NCBI RefSeq assembly: GCF_040049275.1
Contig: NZ_JBDZDT010000005.1
Coordinates: 1-64,000, forward strand
Origin: Aquabacter sp040049275
GTDB taxonomy: Bacteria; Pseudomonadota; Alphaproteobacteria; Rhizobiales; Xanthobacteraceae
Reading direction: 5' to 3'
Length of the DNA: 64,000 nucleotides
Shown here in pieces: positions 44,677 to 53,962 of the stretch. Every line of letters starts with the position of its first letter. Position 1 is the stretch's first letter. The translations under genes and the position numbers were made by a program. The notes under the pieces are model-generated. The model ran no database searches and had not been told where the DNA came from. It saw only the letters and a list, made by a program, of their open reading frames with translations.

Positions 44677-44703
44677 GCGGGGTCCGGCCGGGGAGGCGGG
44701 GCG

Positions 44704-45504
44704 GTGGATGACTTCTTCACGTTGTCGAAGATGTTCTGGGGGCTCGCGGTCCCCTCGAATTTCCTCATCTTCATGGCCGTGCTGGGCATCGCCTTCACGC
44801 TGACCGGCACCCGCCGGCTGGGGCTCGCCTGCATCATCTTCGCGGTGGCAGGCCAGATCGTCACCGGGCTCTCGCCCTTCCCGAACTATCTGGTCTCGCC
44901 ACTGGAAGAGCGATTCCCACCCTTCGTCCCGGACGGGCGCCCGGTGGATGGCATCATCCTGCTTGGCGGGGCTGAGGTGCCGGATGTTGCGCTTGCGCGC
45001 GGCGTGCCCGCGCTGAACGATGCCGGGGAGCGGCTGATCGCCTTCGCGGCACTGGCGCGCGAATACCCCGACGCCACCTTGGTCTTCACCGGGGCACCGG
45101 GCGGGTTCGGCGAGACCGGATCCCTTGAGATTCTCGGCATGCGCGAAGGCCTGGTGGATGTGGGCATCGACCTCAAGCGCATGCATTTCGAGACCAAGTC
45201 CCGCAACACGGCGGAGAATGCCATCTTCACCAAGGCCATGGTGAACCCCGCCCCGGGCTCTCGCTGGCTGCTGGTGACCTCCGCCTTCCACATGCCCCGG
45301 GCCATCGGGAGCTTCCGGGAAGCGGGCTTTCCGGTGATCGCGAACCCGGTGGACTATCGCACGCTTGGCCCGAACGCCCTCGGCGGCATGTTCTCGCGCG
45401 CCTCGCAGGGGCAGGATCTCACCGATATCGGGGCGAAGGAATGGGTGGGGCTTCTCGCCTATTATCTCGCAGGCAGGACCAACGCGTTGTTTCCTGCGCC
45501 CTGA
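44704..45504 (+). CDS. YdcF/ElyC-family (DUF218) membrane protein
   Basis: 266 residues from GTG 44704. Two N-terminal hydrophobic segments (SNFLIFMAVLGIAFTL and LGLACIIFAVAGQIVTGL) are followed by a DUF218 domain: GIILLGGAE, LVFTGAPGG, ESKSRNTAENA-like FETKSRNTAENAIF, and LLVTSAFHMPRAIGSF. The family (YdcF, SanA, ElyC) is linked to envelope integrity and peptidoglycan precursor handling in E. coli; its biochemistry is unsettled. It starts 27 bp after the aldo/keto reductase stop. Confidence 0.85.
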   Translation: MDDFFTLSKMFWGLAVPSNFLIFMAVLGIAFTLTGTRRLGLACIIFAVAGQIVTGLSPFPNYLVSPLEERFPPFVPDGRPVDGIILLGGAEVPDVALARGVPALNDAGERLIAFAALAREYPDATLVFTGAPGGFGETGSLEILGMREGLVDVGIDLKRMHFETKSRNTAENAIFTKAMVNPAPGSRWLLVTSAFHMPRAIGSFREAGFPVIANPVDYRTLGPNALGGMFSRASQGQDLTDIGAKEWVGLLAYYLAGRTNALFPAP

Positions 45505-45507
45505 GCG

Positions 45508-45801
45508 TCACTCGTCGCGCGGCAGACCCAGGCGGTAGACACCCCGGAAATCCAGCGGATCCACCGGCTTTCCCTTGCGATAGATGACCAGCCGGCCTTC
45601 CAGCGCCAGCCGGATTGCGGCGCGGCGCACCTCGGGCAGAGCATGCTGCCAGTCCTCGCCGGGCGCTACCACCTGCGCCGCGTCGATGGGGCTGAGGGTC
45701 TTGGCGGGGCCGATCTCGCGCGCGAGGGCGAGGATGACGCGCGCCGCCGGGCTGTCTTCGGCCGGCGTGTTCGGTTCCATTTCATCATGCGGTGTGCTCA
45801 T
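45508..45801 (-). CDS. DUF3253 domain protein
   Basis: 97 residues from ATG 45801, preceded by GAGGAGGGG. It matches the DUF3253 pattern: an N-terminal helix (ARVILALAREIGPAKTLSPIDAAQVV), then WQHALPEVRRAAIRLALEGRLVIYRKGKPVDP and RGVYRLGL. The fold resembles a winged helix but no function is known. It converges with the YdcF-like gene, the two stops being 3 bp apart. Confidence 0.85.
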   Translation of the reverse strand: MSTPHDEMEPNTPAEDSPAARVILALAREIGPAKTLSPIDAAQVVAPGEDWQHALPEVRRAAIRLALEGRLVIYRKGKPVDPLDFRGVYRLGLPRDE

Positions 45802-45988
45802 GGCCCCTCCTCGCATCCCGGCAAGGGGCCGGCAAGGGGGCGCCGTGTCGCCGGCGCGTCATCAAATTGTGCATTGCGATGAAATTTTCGTTGCGTGTCG
45901 CTTAAGGATTTCTTAATCACATTGCCCGGCGCTTGACGGCGTGTCGCCGCCCGGCCGAACTTCGACTTATCCAAGGCCCATTGTCATC

Positions 45989-46117
45989 ATGGCAGTACAG
46001 ACCGAGCGTTCCTGTTGGGGAATCGCACGCGTTAGCCTCGGCGTCTTCCTCGCCGCCATCGTCCTGGTTTACCTCTTCGGCGGTTTCGAGCCTTCGGCGG
46101 CTGTAGTGATGCGCTGA
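45989..46117 (+). CDS. Possible 42-residue single-span membrane protein
   Basis: ATG 45989 opens a 42-codon frame ending TGA at 46117: charged N-terminus (TERSCW), a hydrophobic segment (IARVSLGVFLAAIVLVYLFG) and a short C-terminus. Its shape fits a small inner-membrane protein. The upstream AAGG is 12 bases away, so support is modest. It precedes the glutathione S-transferase by 39 bp on the same strand. Confidence 0.4.
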   Translation: MAVQTERSCWGIARVSLGVFLAAIVLVYLFGGFEPSAAVVMR

Positions 46118-46156
46118 CCGCGTCGCGCGGAACCTACCGTTTTCTGGGAGGGGGCA

Positions 46157-46840
46157 ATGGCGCTGACGCTGTTCATCGGCAACAAGAACTATTCGTCCTG
46201 GTCGCTCCGCGCGTGGCTGGCCCTGAAGGCCGCCCATGTGGACTTCGAGGAGCGGCTGATCCCCTTCGGCAGTGAGGAATTCAAGCAATCCCTCGCCGGG
46301 CTGGGCTCTCCCGGGCGCGTGCCGCTGCTGGTCCATGACGATGAGCCGGTCTGGGATTCCCTTGCCATCATCGAGCATGTGGCCGAGCGCTATCCCGACC
46401 GCGCCATATGGCCGGGCGATCGCGCGGCCCGCATGATGGCGCGCTCGATCTCCGCCGAGATGCATTCCGGCTTCCATTATCTGCGCCGGCATATGCCCAT
46501 GAATCTGTGGCGGCCGCCGGAGCCGCGCGCCTATGACGAGAACGTCGCCAAGGACATCGCTCGCATCACCGCCATCTGGCAGGAGGCGCGGGGGCGGTTC
46601 GGCGCGGGCGGCGACTTCCTGTTCGGCCGCTTCTCCGCGGCGGACGCCATGTATGCCCCTGTCGCGACGCGCTTCCGCACTTATGCGGTGCCCCTCGATC
46701 CCGTCAGCGCCGCCTATGTGGCCGCCATCCACGCCCAGCCCGATTTCGTCGCCTGGAGGAAGGACGGCCTGAAGGAAACCTGGGTGGAAGAGCACGACGA
46801 GGTGGACTGGCCGGTCGTGAAGCGCGAACCTGCGGAATGA
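46157..46840 (+). CDS. Glutathione S-transferase family protein
   Basis: 227 residues, with GGAGGGGGCA before the ATG. The thioredoxin-like N-terminal domain starts LTLFIGNKNYSSWSLRAWLALK, with Ser (SSWS) in the catalytic position, then the cis-Pro segment SPGRVPLLVHDDEPVWDSLAI. A helical C-terminal domain has FLFGRFSAADAMYAPVATRF. The substrate is unknown. It is ATGA-coupled to the downstream DUF1489 gene. Confidence 0.9.
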   Translation: MALTLFIGNKNYSSWSLRAWLALKAAHVDFEERLIPFGSEEFKQSLAGLGSPGRVPLLVHDDEPVWDSLAIIEHVAERYPDRAIWPGDRAARMMARSISAEMHSGFHYLRRHMPMNLWRPPEPRAYDENVAKDIARITAIWQEARGRFGAGGDFLFGRFSAADAMYAPVATRFRTYAVPLDPVSAAYVAAIHAQPDFVAWRKDGLKETWVEEHDEVDWPVVKREPAE

Positions 46841-47316
46841 CCGCCGCCCCAAAAGCCAAGCGTCCGAAACCGGCCGCCGCCGGATCCCTCCACCTCATCA
46901 AATTGTGCGTGGGGGCCGAATCCGTGGAGGATCTCACCTCCTGGATCGCCGAGCGCCTCGCCGACAAGAAGGCCAAGGGCCTGCCCGTCGAGCACGCACA
47001 CATCACCCGCATGACGCCCACCCGCGCTGAGGAATTGCTGGCGGGCGGCGCACTCTATTGGGTGATCAAGGGCGAGGTCCTGTGCCGCCAGCGCCTCATG
47101 AAGATCGAGCCCTTCGTGGATGGCGAGGGCATCGGCCGCTGCCGCCTTGTCCTCGACCCTGAGGTGGTGCGCGTGGTGGCGCGCCCATCGCGGCCGTTCC
47201 AGGGCTGGCGCTATCTGAAGGGCAGCGAGGCACCGGCCGATGTGGTGGCCGGGGAGGGCGATGCCCAACTGCCCGAGACCCTGCAGCGGGAGCTGCGCGC
47301 CCTCGGGCTGCTTTAG
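46837..47316 (+). CDS. DUF1489 protein
   Basis: 159 residues from ATG 46837, overlapping the GST stop by ATGA. It matches the DUF1489 family that is widespread in alphaproteobacteria: SLHLIKLCVGAESVEDL, a TRMTPTRAEELL-GGALYWVIKGEVLCRQ segment and PSRPFQGWRYL. Function is unknown. Its position behind a GST gene is a tight translational coupling. Confidence 0.9.
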   Translation: MTAAPKAKRPKPAAAGSLHLIKLCVGAESVEDLTSWIAERLADKKAKGLPVEHAHITRMTPTRAEELLAGGALYWVIKGEVLCRQRLMKIEPFVDGEGIGRCRLVLDPEVVRVVARPSRPFQGWRYLKGSEAPADVVAGEGDAQLPETLQRELRALGLL

Positions 47317-47344
47317 CCGGCCGACCTGCTGCCCGAACGCCAAT

Positions 47345-47373
47345 AAAAAAAGCTCCCGTGAGGGAGCTTTTTT
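47345..47373. terminator. Perfect bidirectional intrinsic terminator
   Basis: A-run 47345-47351, GCTCCC, loop GTGA, GGGAGC, then T-run 47368-47373. The element is symmetric, so it stops the DUF1489 transcript on plus and the chemoreceptor transcript on minus. It is the clearest intrinsic terminator in the window. Confidence 0.85.
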
Positions 47374-47435
47374 CAGGTGGGGGTACGAACGCTGGCTTGC
47401 CCCCGCAAAAGCCAGCGAACGCACCCCGCACCCGG

Positions 47436-47456
47436 CCCTCCCCGCGAGGGGAGGGG
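47436..47456. repeat. REP-like hairpin CCCTCCCC/GGGGAGGG
   Basis: CCCTCCCC (47436-47443), loop GCGA, then GGGGAGGG. It belongs to the same C/G-rich hairpin type as 181-203 and 29122-29226, here just beyond the stop of the chemoreceptor gene. Confidence 0.45.
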
Positions 47457-47475
47457 AACCAATCTTCTCAAGGCG

Positions 47476-49176
47476 TCAGCCGGCCCGCAGGTTGGCGACG
47501 AAGCGCTGCACTTCGTCCTGCAACTCATTGGCCTGGCTCGACAGCGAGGTGGACAGGGTCATCATCTGGGTGGAGGCGGCGCCGGTCATCTCCGCCGCCC
47601 GGCCCACGCCGGAGATGTTGTCGTTGACGCCTTCGGTGCCCTGGGCGGCATTCTGCGTGTTGTAGGCGATCTCGCGGGTCGCAGCGCCCTGCTGCTCCAC
47701 CGCCGTGGCGATGGCGGAGGTGGCCTGGCGGATGTCGGTGATGATGCCGACGATCTTCTCGATGGAGCCCACCGTGCGCTGCGTCGCGCCCTGGATCTCC
47801 GACACCTTCAAGCCGATCACCTCGGTCGCCTTGGCGGTCTGGGAGGCGAGTTCCTTCACCTCCTGGGCCACCACCGCGAAGCCCTTGCCCATGTCGCCGG
47901 CGCGCGCCGCCTCGATGGTCGCGTTGAGCGCGAGGAGGTTGGTCTGGCCAGCGATGTTGGTGATGAGGTCCACCACTTCGCTGATCTTCGCCGCGGCCGT
48001 GGAGAGCTCGCGAATCTCGCCGTGGGTCTGCTCGGTCGCCCGCGACGCCTCGACGGCGATGTTGGCGGCGTGGCTGACCTGGACGCCGATCTCGCGGATC
48101 GAGGCGCTCATCTCCTCGGTGGAGGCCGCCACCGTCTGGACGTTGTTGGAGGCCTCATTTGCGGCACCGGCGACGGCCTGCGCCTGGCGGGAGGTCTCTT
48201 CCGCCGAGGCGGAGAGGCTGCGCGCGGCATCGGACACTTCGCTGGAGGAGTTCGCGAAGGCGCCGGCAAGCGCGCCCATCTTGCTCTCAAACTCGTTGGC
48301 GATCTCGTTTCGCTCTTCTTTCATGCGTTCCGCGTTGCGGCGTTCGGCTTCGGCTGCCTCCTGGCGCATTCGCTCGGCTTCCACCAGATCCTGGCGGAGC
48401 GCTTCCGCGCTGCGGGCCATGGCGCCCAGCTCGTCCTTCCGCTCCGTCCCCGGCACCTCGACGTCGAGCTCGTCGTTGGAGATGGAGGTCAGGACGCCGG
48501 TGAGGCGCTTGATCGGGCGCGAGATGGCGAAGATGGCGGTGAACGCGCTGAGGATAAAGACCAAGAGCATCACCGCCGCGACGATCCCCATGGTGAAGAG
48601 GATGGCCTGGTTCGACCGGGCGACGAGCTGGTGCGAGCTGTCCTCGACGCTGCGCTGGAGGTCATCCACGAGATAGTTGAGCTGGTCGGCGACCGCCTGG
48701 AGGGCCGGGTCGCAGGTATTGTTCATCAGCCGCGTGCCGCGGTCATTCTCTTCCGTGGACGTGCCCGTGGTGGCGAGGACGATGGTTTCCTTACAGACAT
48801 TGTCGACGGTCGCCAGGAACTGGTCCTGGATGCTGCCGAACTCGGCGACACGCTCGGGCAGGGCCTTCTTCGCGATGTCCATCTGCTCTTTGAAGGTCTT
48901 CAGGCCCATGGCCTGATGCTGCACAGCCGTCTTGTTGTCGATGGTGGTGACGGCAGTCAGCGATTCATAGATGGAGCGGCTGGTATAGACGAGGGCGCGG
49001 CTCGACTGGGAAAGGGCGATGGCGGCCATCGCGTCCCGTTCGATCAAGTCCGTGAATTCGTTCTGAACCTCGTACGCCTTGGTGGCCATGAAGAAGAGGC
49101 CGACCGCGGAGGATACGAGAAGGAGCGCTGACAGAGACAGGACTTTTACGAGGATAGGCCAATTCTTGAAGGACAT
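47476..49176 (-). CDS. Methyl-accepting chemotaxis protein
   Basis: 566 residues with TM1 (VLSLSALLLVSSAVGLFFMA) and TM2 (AILFTMGIVAAVMLLVFILS), a periplasmic helical sensor between (about 35-185), a HAMP domain (RPIKRLTGVLTSISNDELDVEVPG), then the coiled signalling domain with the hairpin tip GQTNLLALNATIEAARAGDMG. It relays periplasmic ligand or stress signals to CheA. The ligand is unknown. AGGGG precedes the ATG; no che genes are adjacent. Confidence 0.93.
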   Translation of the reverse strand: MSFKNWPILVKVLSLSALLLVSSAVGLFFMATKAYEVQNEFTDLIERDAMAAIALSQSSRALVYTSRSIYESLTAVTTIDNKTAVQHQAMGLKTFKEQMDIAKKALPERVAEFGSIQDQFLATVDNVCKETIVLATTGTSTEENDRGTRLMNNTCDPALQAVADQLNYLVDDLQRSVEDSSHQLVARSNQAILFTMGIVAAVMLLVFILSAFTAIFAISRPIKRLTGVLTSISNDELDVEVPGTERKDELGAMARSAEALRQDLVEAERMRQEAAEAERRNAERMKEERNEIANEFESKMGALAGAFANSSSEVSDAARSLSASAEETSRQAQAVAGAANEASNNVQTVAASTEEMSASIREIGVQVSHAANIAVEASRATEQTHGEIRELSTAAAKISEVVDLITNIAGQTNLLALNATIEAARAGDMGKGFAVVAQEVKELASQTAKATEVIGLKVSEIQGATQRTVGSIEKIVGIITDIRQATSAIATAVEQQGAATREIAYNTQNAAQGTEGVNDNISGVGRAAEMTGAASTQMMTLSTSLSSQANELQDEVQRFVANLRAG

Positions 49177-49434
49177 GCTCCACCCCTGCTTCCCACATGC
49201 CGAGCGGTCAACGCATGGGCTCTGGGTCCATGGGCAAACCTCTCTCTATCGTATGTGATGCTTAGGATAGCTTGCCCGAGGCTTGCCTCCGGTTACCTCA
49301 ACTGAGTCTTTGCAAGACATGCGAGTGCATTGCCGGCGTCAGCGCGGTGGCTGACCCCGGCCGTGCCTTGGCGCGCCCGAGGACATTCATGCGCCGGGCC
49401 GGCAGTGCCGCTGCCGCCCGTCGGGGCGGATGAG
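49177..49434. other. 258-bp intergenic region
   Basis: Between the chemoreceptor start and the sulfurtransferase stop, both minus strand. It must hold the chemoreceptor promoter. I see no palindrome, repeat or gene here. Confidence 0.4.
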
Positions 49435-50268
49435 TCAGGCGTCGCCGGTGGCAATGGGCTTTCCGCGCGAGGCCCATTCGGTCCAGGAGCCGTCATAGAG
49501 CGCCTGCGGCCGCTTGCCGACGCTCTCCAGCGCGATCCAGAGGATCGCCGCCGAGACGCCCGAGCCGCAGGTGGTGATGACCGGCCTGGACATGTCGAGC
49601 CCCGCCGCCGCCAGCTCCGCGCGCACGACGTCCGGCCCCACCAGAATTCCGTCCTTCACAAGCTTGGAAGAAGGCAGGTTGAGACTGCCAGGAATGTGGC
49701 CGGACTTCAGATTCGGCCGGGGCTCGGGAGCCTCGCCGGTGAAGCGCGCGGCGGCGCGGGCGTCGAGAATCTGCGTGCTCGAGCCCATGGCCTTTTCCAT
49801 ATGGGCGATGTCGGCCACCACAGAGCGGTCGAGGCGCGGCGTGAACACCGCCGGCGGGCGGCGCGCCGGGCCGGCTTCCACCGGCCGGTCCTCGGCCAGC
49901 CATTTGGGCAGGCCACCTTCCAGGATCTTCACGTCCTGCGCGCCGAAGGCCCGGAAGGTCCACCACACGCGCGGCGCGGAGAACAGGCCGAGCGCGTCAT
50001 AGACCACGATCCGCACGCCGTCGCCGATGCCGAGCGCGCCGACCGCGGTCGCGAAGTCTCGCGGCTCGGGCAGCATGTGGGGCAGGTCGCTGGTCTGGTC
50101 CGAAATGCCTTCGAGGTCGAAGAACACCGCGCCGGGAATGTGCCGCTCAAGAAATTCCCTGCGGCCCTCGCGGTCCGTGGGCGGCAGGAACCAGGTGGCG
50201 TCGACGATGACGAGGTCAGGCGCGTGGAGATTGTCGGCGAGCCACTGGGTGGAGACGAAGATGGGCAT
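49435..50268 (-). CDS. sseA: 3-mercaptopyruvate sulfurtransferase
   Basis: 277 residues from ATG 50268, with CGAGG upstream; the longer frame to 50496 overlaps cysK and is rejected. Two rhodanese domains, the active loop being VITTCGSGVSAAILWIALESVGK, where CGSGVxA marks mercaptopyruvate sulfurtransferases rather than thiosulfate rhodaneses. It transfers sulfur from mercaptopyruvate to thiols. It follows the cysteine synthase gene by 17 bp, a sensible sulfur-metabolism operon. Confidence 0.92.
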   Translation of the reverse strand: MPIFVSTQWLADNLHAPDLVIVDATWFLPPTDREGRREFLERHIPGAVFFDLEGISDQTSDLPHMLPEPRDFATAVGALGIGDGVRIVVYDALGLFSAPRVWWTFRAFGAQDVKILEGGLPKWLAEDRPVEAGPARRPPAVFTPRLDRSVVADIAHMEKAMGSSTQILDARAAARFTGEAPEPRPNLKSGHIPGSLNLPSSKLVKDGILVGPDVVRAELAAAGLDMSRPVITTCGSGVSAAILWIALESVGKRPQALYDGSWTEWASRGKPIATGDA

Positions 50269-50285
50269 TGTGGGCCTCGGGAGGA

Positions 50286-51317
50286 TCAGACGAGGACGTT
50301 GGGTACGGCGGCGTCGCGCTCCAGCCATTCCGGGACCGGCAGGTTCTTGGACCTGAGGAAGTCCGGGTTGAACAGCTTGGACTGATAGCGCGTGCCGAAA
50401 TCGCACAGGATGGTCGCGATGGTGTGACCGGGGCCCATTTCCTTCGCGAGGCGGATGGCGCCGGCCACATTGATGCCGGAGGAGCCGCCGAGACACAGGC
50501 CCTCATGCTCCAGAAGGTCGAAGACGATGGGGATGGCCTCTTCGTCCGGGATCTGGAAGGCAGCATCCACCGGAGCGTCTTCCAGGTTCGCGGTGATGCG
50601 CCCCTGGCCGATGCCCTCGGTGATGGAGGAGCCCTCGGCCTTCAGTTCGCCGGTGGTGTAATAGGAATAGAGCGCAGCGCCCATGGGATCGGCGAGGCCG
50701 ATCTTGATGGCCTTGTTGCGCGCCTTCAGCGCCATACCGACGCCGGCAAACGTGCCGCCGGTGCCCACCGAGCAGACGAAGCCGTCGATCTTGCCGCCTG
50801 TCTCATCCCACAGCTCCGGGCCGGTGGTCTCGAAATGGGCTTGCCGGTTCGCCACATTGTCGAACTGGTTGGCCCAGATGGCGCCGTGCGGCTCGGTCTT
50901 CGCCAGGGCCTCGGCAAGGCGGCCGGAGACCTTCACGTAATTGTTCGGGTTGGAATAGGGCACGGCGGGCACCTCAACCAGCGTGGCGCCGGCGAGTCGC
51001 AGCATGTCCTTCTTTTCCTGGGACTGGGTGTCGGGAATCACGATCACCGTCTTGAAGCCGAACGGCGCGGCCACCAGCGCAAGGCCGATGCCGGTATTGC
51101 CCGCCGTGCCCTCGACGATGACGCCGCCGGGCTCCAGCGTTCCCTTCGCGATGGCATCGCGGATGATGCCGAGCGCCGCCCGGTCCTTCACAGACTGTCC
51201 GGGATTGAGAAATTCCGCCTTGCCGAGGATGGTGCAGCCGGTTTCCTCGGAGGCGCGCTTCAGGCGGATCAGGGGCGTGTGGCCGATGGATTCGACGAGG
51301 CCGTTGCGAATTGTCAT
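50286..51317 (-). CDS. cysK: Cysteine synthase A
   Basis: 343 residues. PLP Lys is in NPGQSVKDRAAL; the phosphate loop is VCSVGTGGTFAG, and the TAGNTG substrate loop is GTAGNTGIGLAL. These mark O-acetylserine sulfhydrylases of the CysK/CysM fold. It runs upstream of sseA with 17 bp spacing, so the two likely form one operon for cysteine and sulfur handling. The C-terminal extension (KNLPVPEWLERDAAVPN) is longer than in enteric CysK, which may indicate a CysK variant of this lineage. Confidence 0.9.
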   Translation of the reverse strand: MTIRNGLVESIGHTPLIRLKRASEETGCTILGKAEFLNPGQSVKDRAALGIIRDAIAKGTLEPGGVIVEGTAGNTGIGLALVAAPFGFKTVIVIPDTQSQEKKDMLRLAGATLVEVPAVPYSNPNNYVKVSGRLAEALAKTEPHGAIWANQFDNVANRQAHFETTGPELWDETGGKIDGFVCSVGTGGTFAGVGMALKARNKAIKIGLADPMGAALYSYYTTGELKAEGSSITEGIGQGRITANLEDAPVDAAFQIPDEEAIPIVFDLLEHEGLCLGGSSGINVAGAIRLAKEMGPGHTIATILCDFGTRYQSKLFNPDFLRSKNLPVPEWLERDAAVPNVLV

Positions 51318-51384
51318 GGAGGCAACCTTGAGCGAAGGGAGCGCAAATTAGCTGAGAGGGTTCTTGCCCGGCAACCGATGCCGT

Positions 51385-52824
51385 CTATTTTCCTTTGATG
51401 TGATCGAAGGCGCGCAGGGCGCGGTCGCGGGCAAGCTCGTGGGCGATAACGGGTTTCGGATAGGTGGTGCCGAGCCGGACACCGGCGCGGGTGAGGGTGG
51501 CCTCGTCCGCGCTCCAGGGCTGGTGGATCACCGACTTGGGGAGCTTTGCGAGCTCCGGCACGAAGGCGCGGACATAGTCCCCATCGGGATCGAATTTTTC
51601 CCCCTGGAGGATGGGATTGAAGATGCGGAAATAGGGGGCGGCGTCCACGCCCGTTCCCGCCACCCATTGCCAGTTTCCGGGATTGTTGGCCGGGTCGGCG
51701 TCCACCAGCGTGTCCCAGAACCAAGCCTCGCCCTCGCGCCAGTCGATGAGCAGGTGCTTGGCGAGGAAGGAGCCCACCACCAGCCGCACCCGGTTGTGCA
51801 TCCAGCCCGTCTGCCACAATTGCCGCAGGCCCGCATCCACCAGGGGATAGCCGGTGCAGCCCCTCTGCCAGGCCTTCAGCTCGCCCGGGCATTCGCGCCA
51901 GGGGAAATGGTCGAAGCGCGGCTGAAGGTTGCGCCGCGCCAGATCGGGTTCGGCGCTCAGCACGTGGTGGGAGAATTCCCGCCAGTAAAGCTCTGCCTCG
52001 AACTTCTCCGCATCCCCATGGGGCACGGTGCCGGTCTCCGCCGCATGACGGATGGCATGAAGCACCTGGTTGGGGGAAAGCTCACCCCAGCGCAGGTGCG
52101 GCGACAGGCGAGAGACGTGCTCGGAGCCCGGGTTGTCGCGCCGCGTGGCATAGCCCTTCAGGCCGCTCTTGATGAAATCCAGCAGTCGGCCATGGGCTTC
52201 TTTCTCCCCGCAGGTCCAGGCTTCGCGAAAGCCGCAGGCCCAATCCGGCGAGGATGGCTCCAGATCCCAGTCTTCCAGCTTCTCGCTGGCAGGCGTGCGC
52301 GCCGCCCCTGCAAGATCCGCCGGCAGGCGCAAAGGGGGGCGGGGCCGCGCCGCCCTCTGCGCGGCGCGGTGGAATGCGGTGAAGGTGCGCGGTAGCCCGC
52401 CGGATGCGGTGCGCACGGAGCCGGGCGCGTGCAGCAGATGGCCGTTGAAGGTTCGCACCGCCCGTCCCTGCGCGTCCAGCGCCGCGATCACAGCCGCGTC
52501 CGCCTTCGCCTCTCCGGCGCCCGGGCGGCTGTTGAAGGCAACAAGCTCGCAGGACAGCGCCTGCGCCACCTCGGGCACGATGGAAACGGCGCGTCCCCGT
52601 TTCAGGATGAGAGGGATGCGGTGCGCCGCCAGTGCCTCCTGCAAGGCCCGCAGCGACTGCGCGAGCCACCACCGCGCAGCCCCGCCCAGCGGGCGGATGC
52701 CGGGGGAATCCTCGTCGAGCACATAAAGCGCGGCCAGCGGTCGCCCGCCTTCGGCTGCCGCGGTCAGCGCCGGGTTGTCCTTCAGCCGCAGGTCGTCGCG
52801 GAACCAGAGCAGGGCAGGGGCCAT
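51385..52824 (-). CDS. phrB: Deoxyribodipyrimidine photolyase (class I, CPD)
   Basis: 479 residues. N-terminal antenna domain opens LLWFRDDLRLKDNPAL, and the FAD-binding domain holds SRLSPHLRWGELSPNQV, LYWREFSHHVL, GYPLVDAGLRQLWQTGWMHNRVR and NNPGNWQWVAGTGVDAAPYFRIFNP. Trp residues for photoreduction are in place. It repairs cyclobutane pyrimidine dimers with blue light. It lies between cysK and glutaminase, 67 bp upstream of cysK on the same strand. Confidence 0.95.
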   Translation of the reverse strand: MAPALLWFRDDLRLKDNPALTAAAEGGRPLAALYVLDEDSPGIRPLGGAARWWLAQSLRALQEALAAHRIPLILKRGRAVSIVPEVAQALSCELVAFNSRPGAGEAKADAAVIAALDAQGRAVRTFNGHLLHAPGSVRTASGGLPRTFTAFHRAAQRAARPRPPLRLPADLAGAARTPASEKLEDWDLEPSSPDWACGFREAWTCGEKEAHGRLLDFIKSGLKGYATRRDNPGSEHVSRLSPHLRWGELSPNQVLHAIRHAAETGTVPHGDAEKFEAELYWREFSHHVLSAEPDLARRNLQPRFDHFPWRECPGELKAWQRGCTGYPLVDAGLRQLWQTGWMHNRVRLVVGSFLAKHLLIDWREGEAWFWDTLVDADPANNPGNWQWVAGTGVDAAPYFRIFNPILQGEKFDPDGDYVRAFVPELAKLPKSVIHQPWSADEATLTRAGVRLGTTYPKPVIAHELARDRALRAFDHIKGK

Positions 52825-52961
52825 AACCGGAATGTCCAGAAAAAATGCGGCACCACTAAAGCGGTGGGCCTGGCGGCATCGCCTGCGGCAAGTGTGCGCG
52901 TGCCCGGCTAAGATATCGGTGTAGTCTTGGAAAAGGCCAAGCTGAAAATGGGGAATGCGGT

Positions 52962-53891
52962 TTGCCGAACCTAGCCTCGGTTGTCGGGGAAATCGCCCAG
53001 CGCATGACGGCCCGTGACGAGCGGGGGAAGGTGGCCAGCTATATCCCCGAGCTGGCGAAGGTGCCCATCGACCAGTTCGGCATCGCCGTCTTCACCGCGG
53101 ACGGCGAGACGATCGTGGCGGGCGATGCGGAGGTCCCCTTCTCCATCCAGAGCATCTCGAAGGTTTTCACCCTCACGCTCGCGCTCGGCAAGGTGGGGGA
53201 CCAGCTCTGGACCCGGGTCGGCCGCGAGCCTTCGGGAAACCCGTTCAATTCCATCGTCCAGCTGGAATACGAGAAGGGCAAGCCGCGCAATCCCTTCATC
53301 AATGCCGGCGCCATCGCGGTGACCGACGTGCTGCTGGCCGGCCACGAGCCGCGCGAGGTGCTTGGGGAAATCCTGCGCTTCTGCCGGTTCGTGGCCGAAG
53401 ACGACAGCGTCGCCATCGACGAGCACGTGGCGCGCTCGGAGAAGCAGACCGGCTTCCTTAACACCGCGCTCGCCAATTACATGAAGGCGTTCAAGGTGCT
53501 GGAGAACCCCGTGGACCATGCGCTGGGGGTCTATTTCCACCACTGCTCCATCACCATGAGCTGCCGGCAACTCGCCATGGCCGGGCGCTATCTCGCCTTT
53601 TCCGGCCGGCTGCCGGGCAAGGACGTCTCGGTGATCTCTTCGGAGCGGGCGCGGCGCATCAATGCCCTCATGCTCACCTGCGGCCATTATGACGGCTCCG
53701 GCGACTTTGCCTTCCGCGTCGGCCTGCCGGGCAAGAGCGGGGTGGGCGGCGGCATCCTCGCTGTGGCGCCGGGGGAAGCATCCATCGCCGTCTGGTCGCC
53801 GGGGCTGGACCCGCACGGCAACTCGGTGCTCGGCTCGCTGGCGCTGGAGCATCTGGCCAAGGCCATGAGGTGGTCGGTGTTCGGGGATTGA
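52962..53891 (+). CDS. glsA: Glutaminase A
   Basis: 309 residues from TTG 52962, with GGGGAATGCGG upstream. The serine beta-lactamase-like fold shows the catalytic Ser-x-x-Lys as FSIQSISKVF, then NPFINAGAIAVTD, SANYMKAF-like ALANYMKAFK, and CSITMSCRQLAMAGR. It hydrolyses glutamine to glutamate and ammonia. It is a single gene; the rare TTG start is inferred because no ATG or GTG lies upstream of the conserved domain. Confidence 0.92.
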   Translation: MPNLASVVGEIAQRMTARDERGKVASYIPELAKVPIDQFGIAVFTADGETIVAGDAEVPFSIQSISKVFTLTLALGKVGDQLWTRVGREPSGNPFNSIVQLEYEKGKPRNPFINAGAIAVTDVLLAGHEPREVLGEILRFCRFVAEDDSVAIDEHVARSEKQTGFLNTALANYMKAFKVLENPVDHALGVYFHHCSITMSCRQLAMAGRYLAFSGRLPGKDVSVISSERARRINALMLTCGHYDGSGDFAFRVGLPGKSGVGGGILAVAPGEASIAVWSPGLDPHGNSVLGSLALEHLAKAMRWSVFGD

Positions 53892-53962
53892 GGGTAGCAC
53901 TGCGTCATCCTCCGCGAGGAGGCATCGCAGCCTCCCCGCGAACGGTGGTGCTGGGAATTCCG

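Noticed and set aside
42475..45291. 938-residue minus-strand frame
   Set aside because: Antisense to three well-supported genes (isovaleryl-CoA dehydrogenase, aldo/keto reductase, YdcF-like); no motif found.
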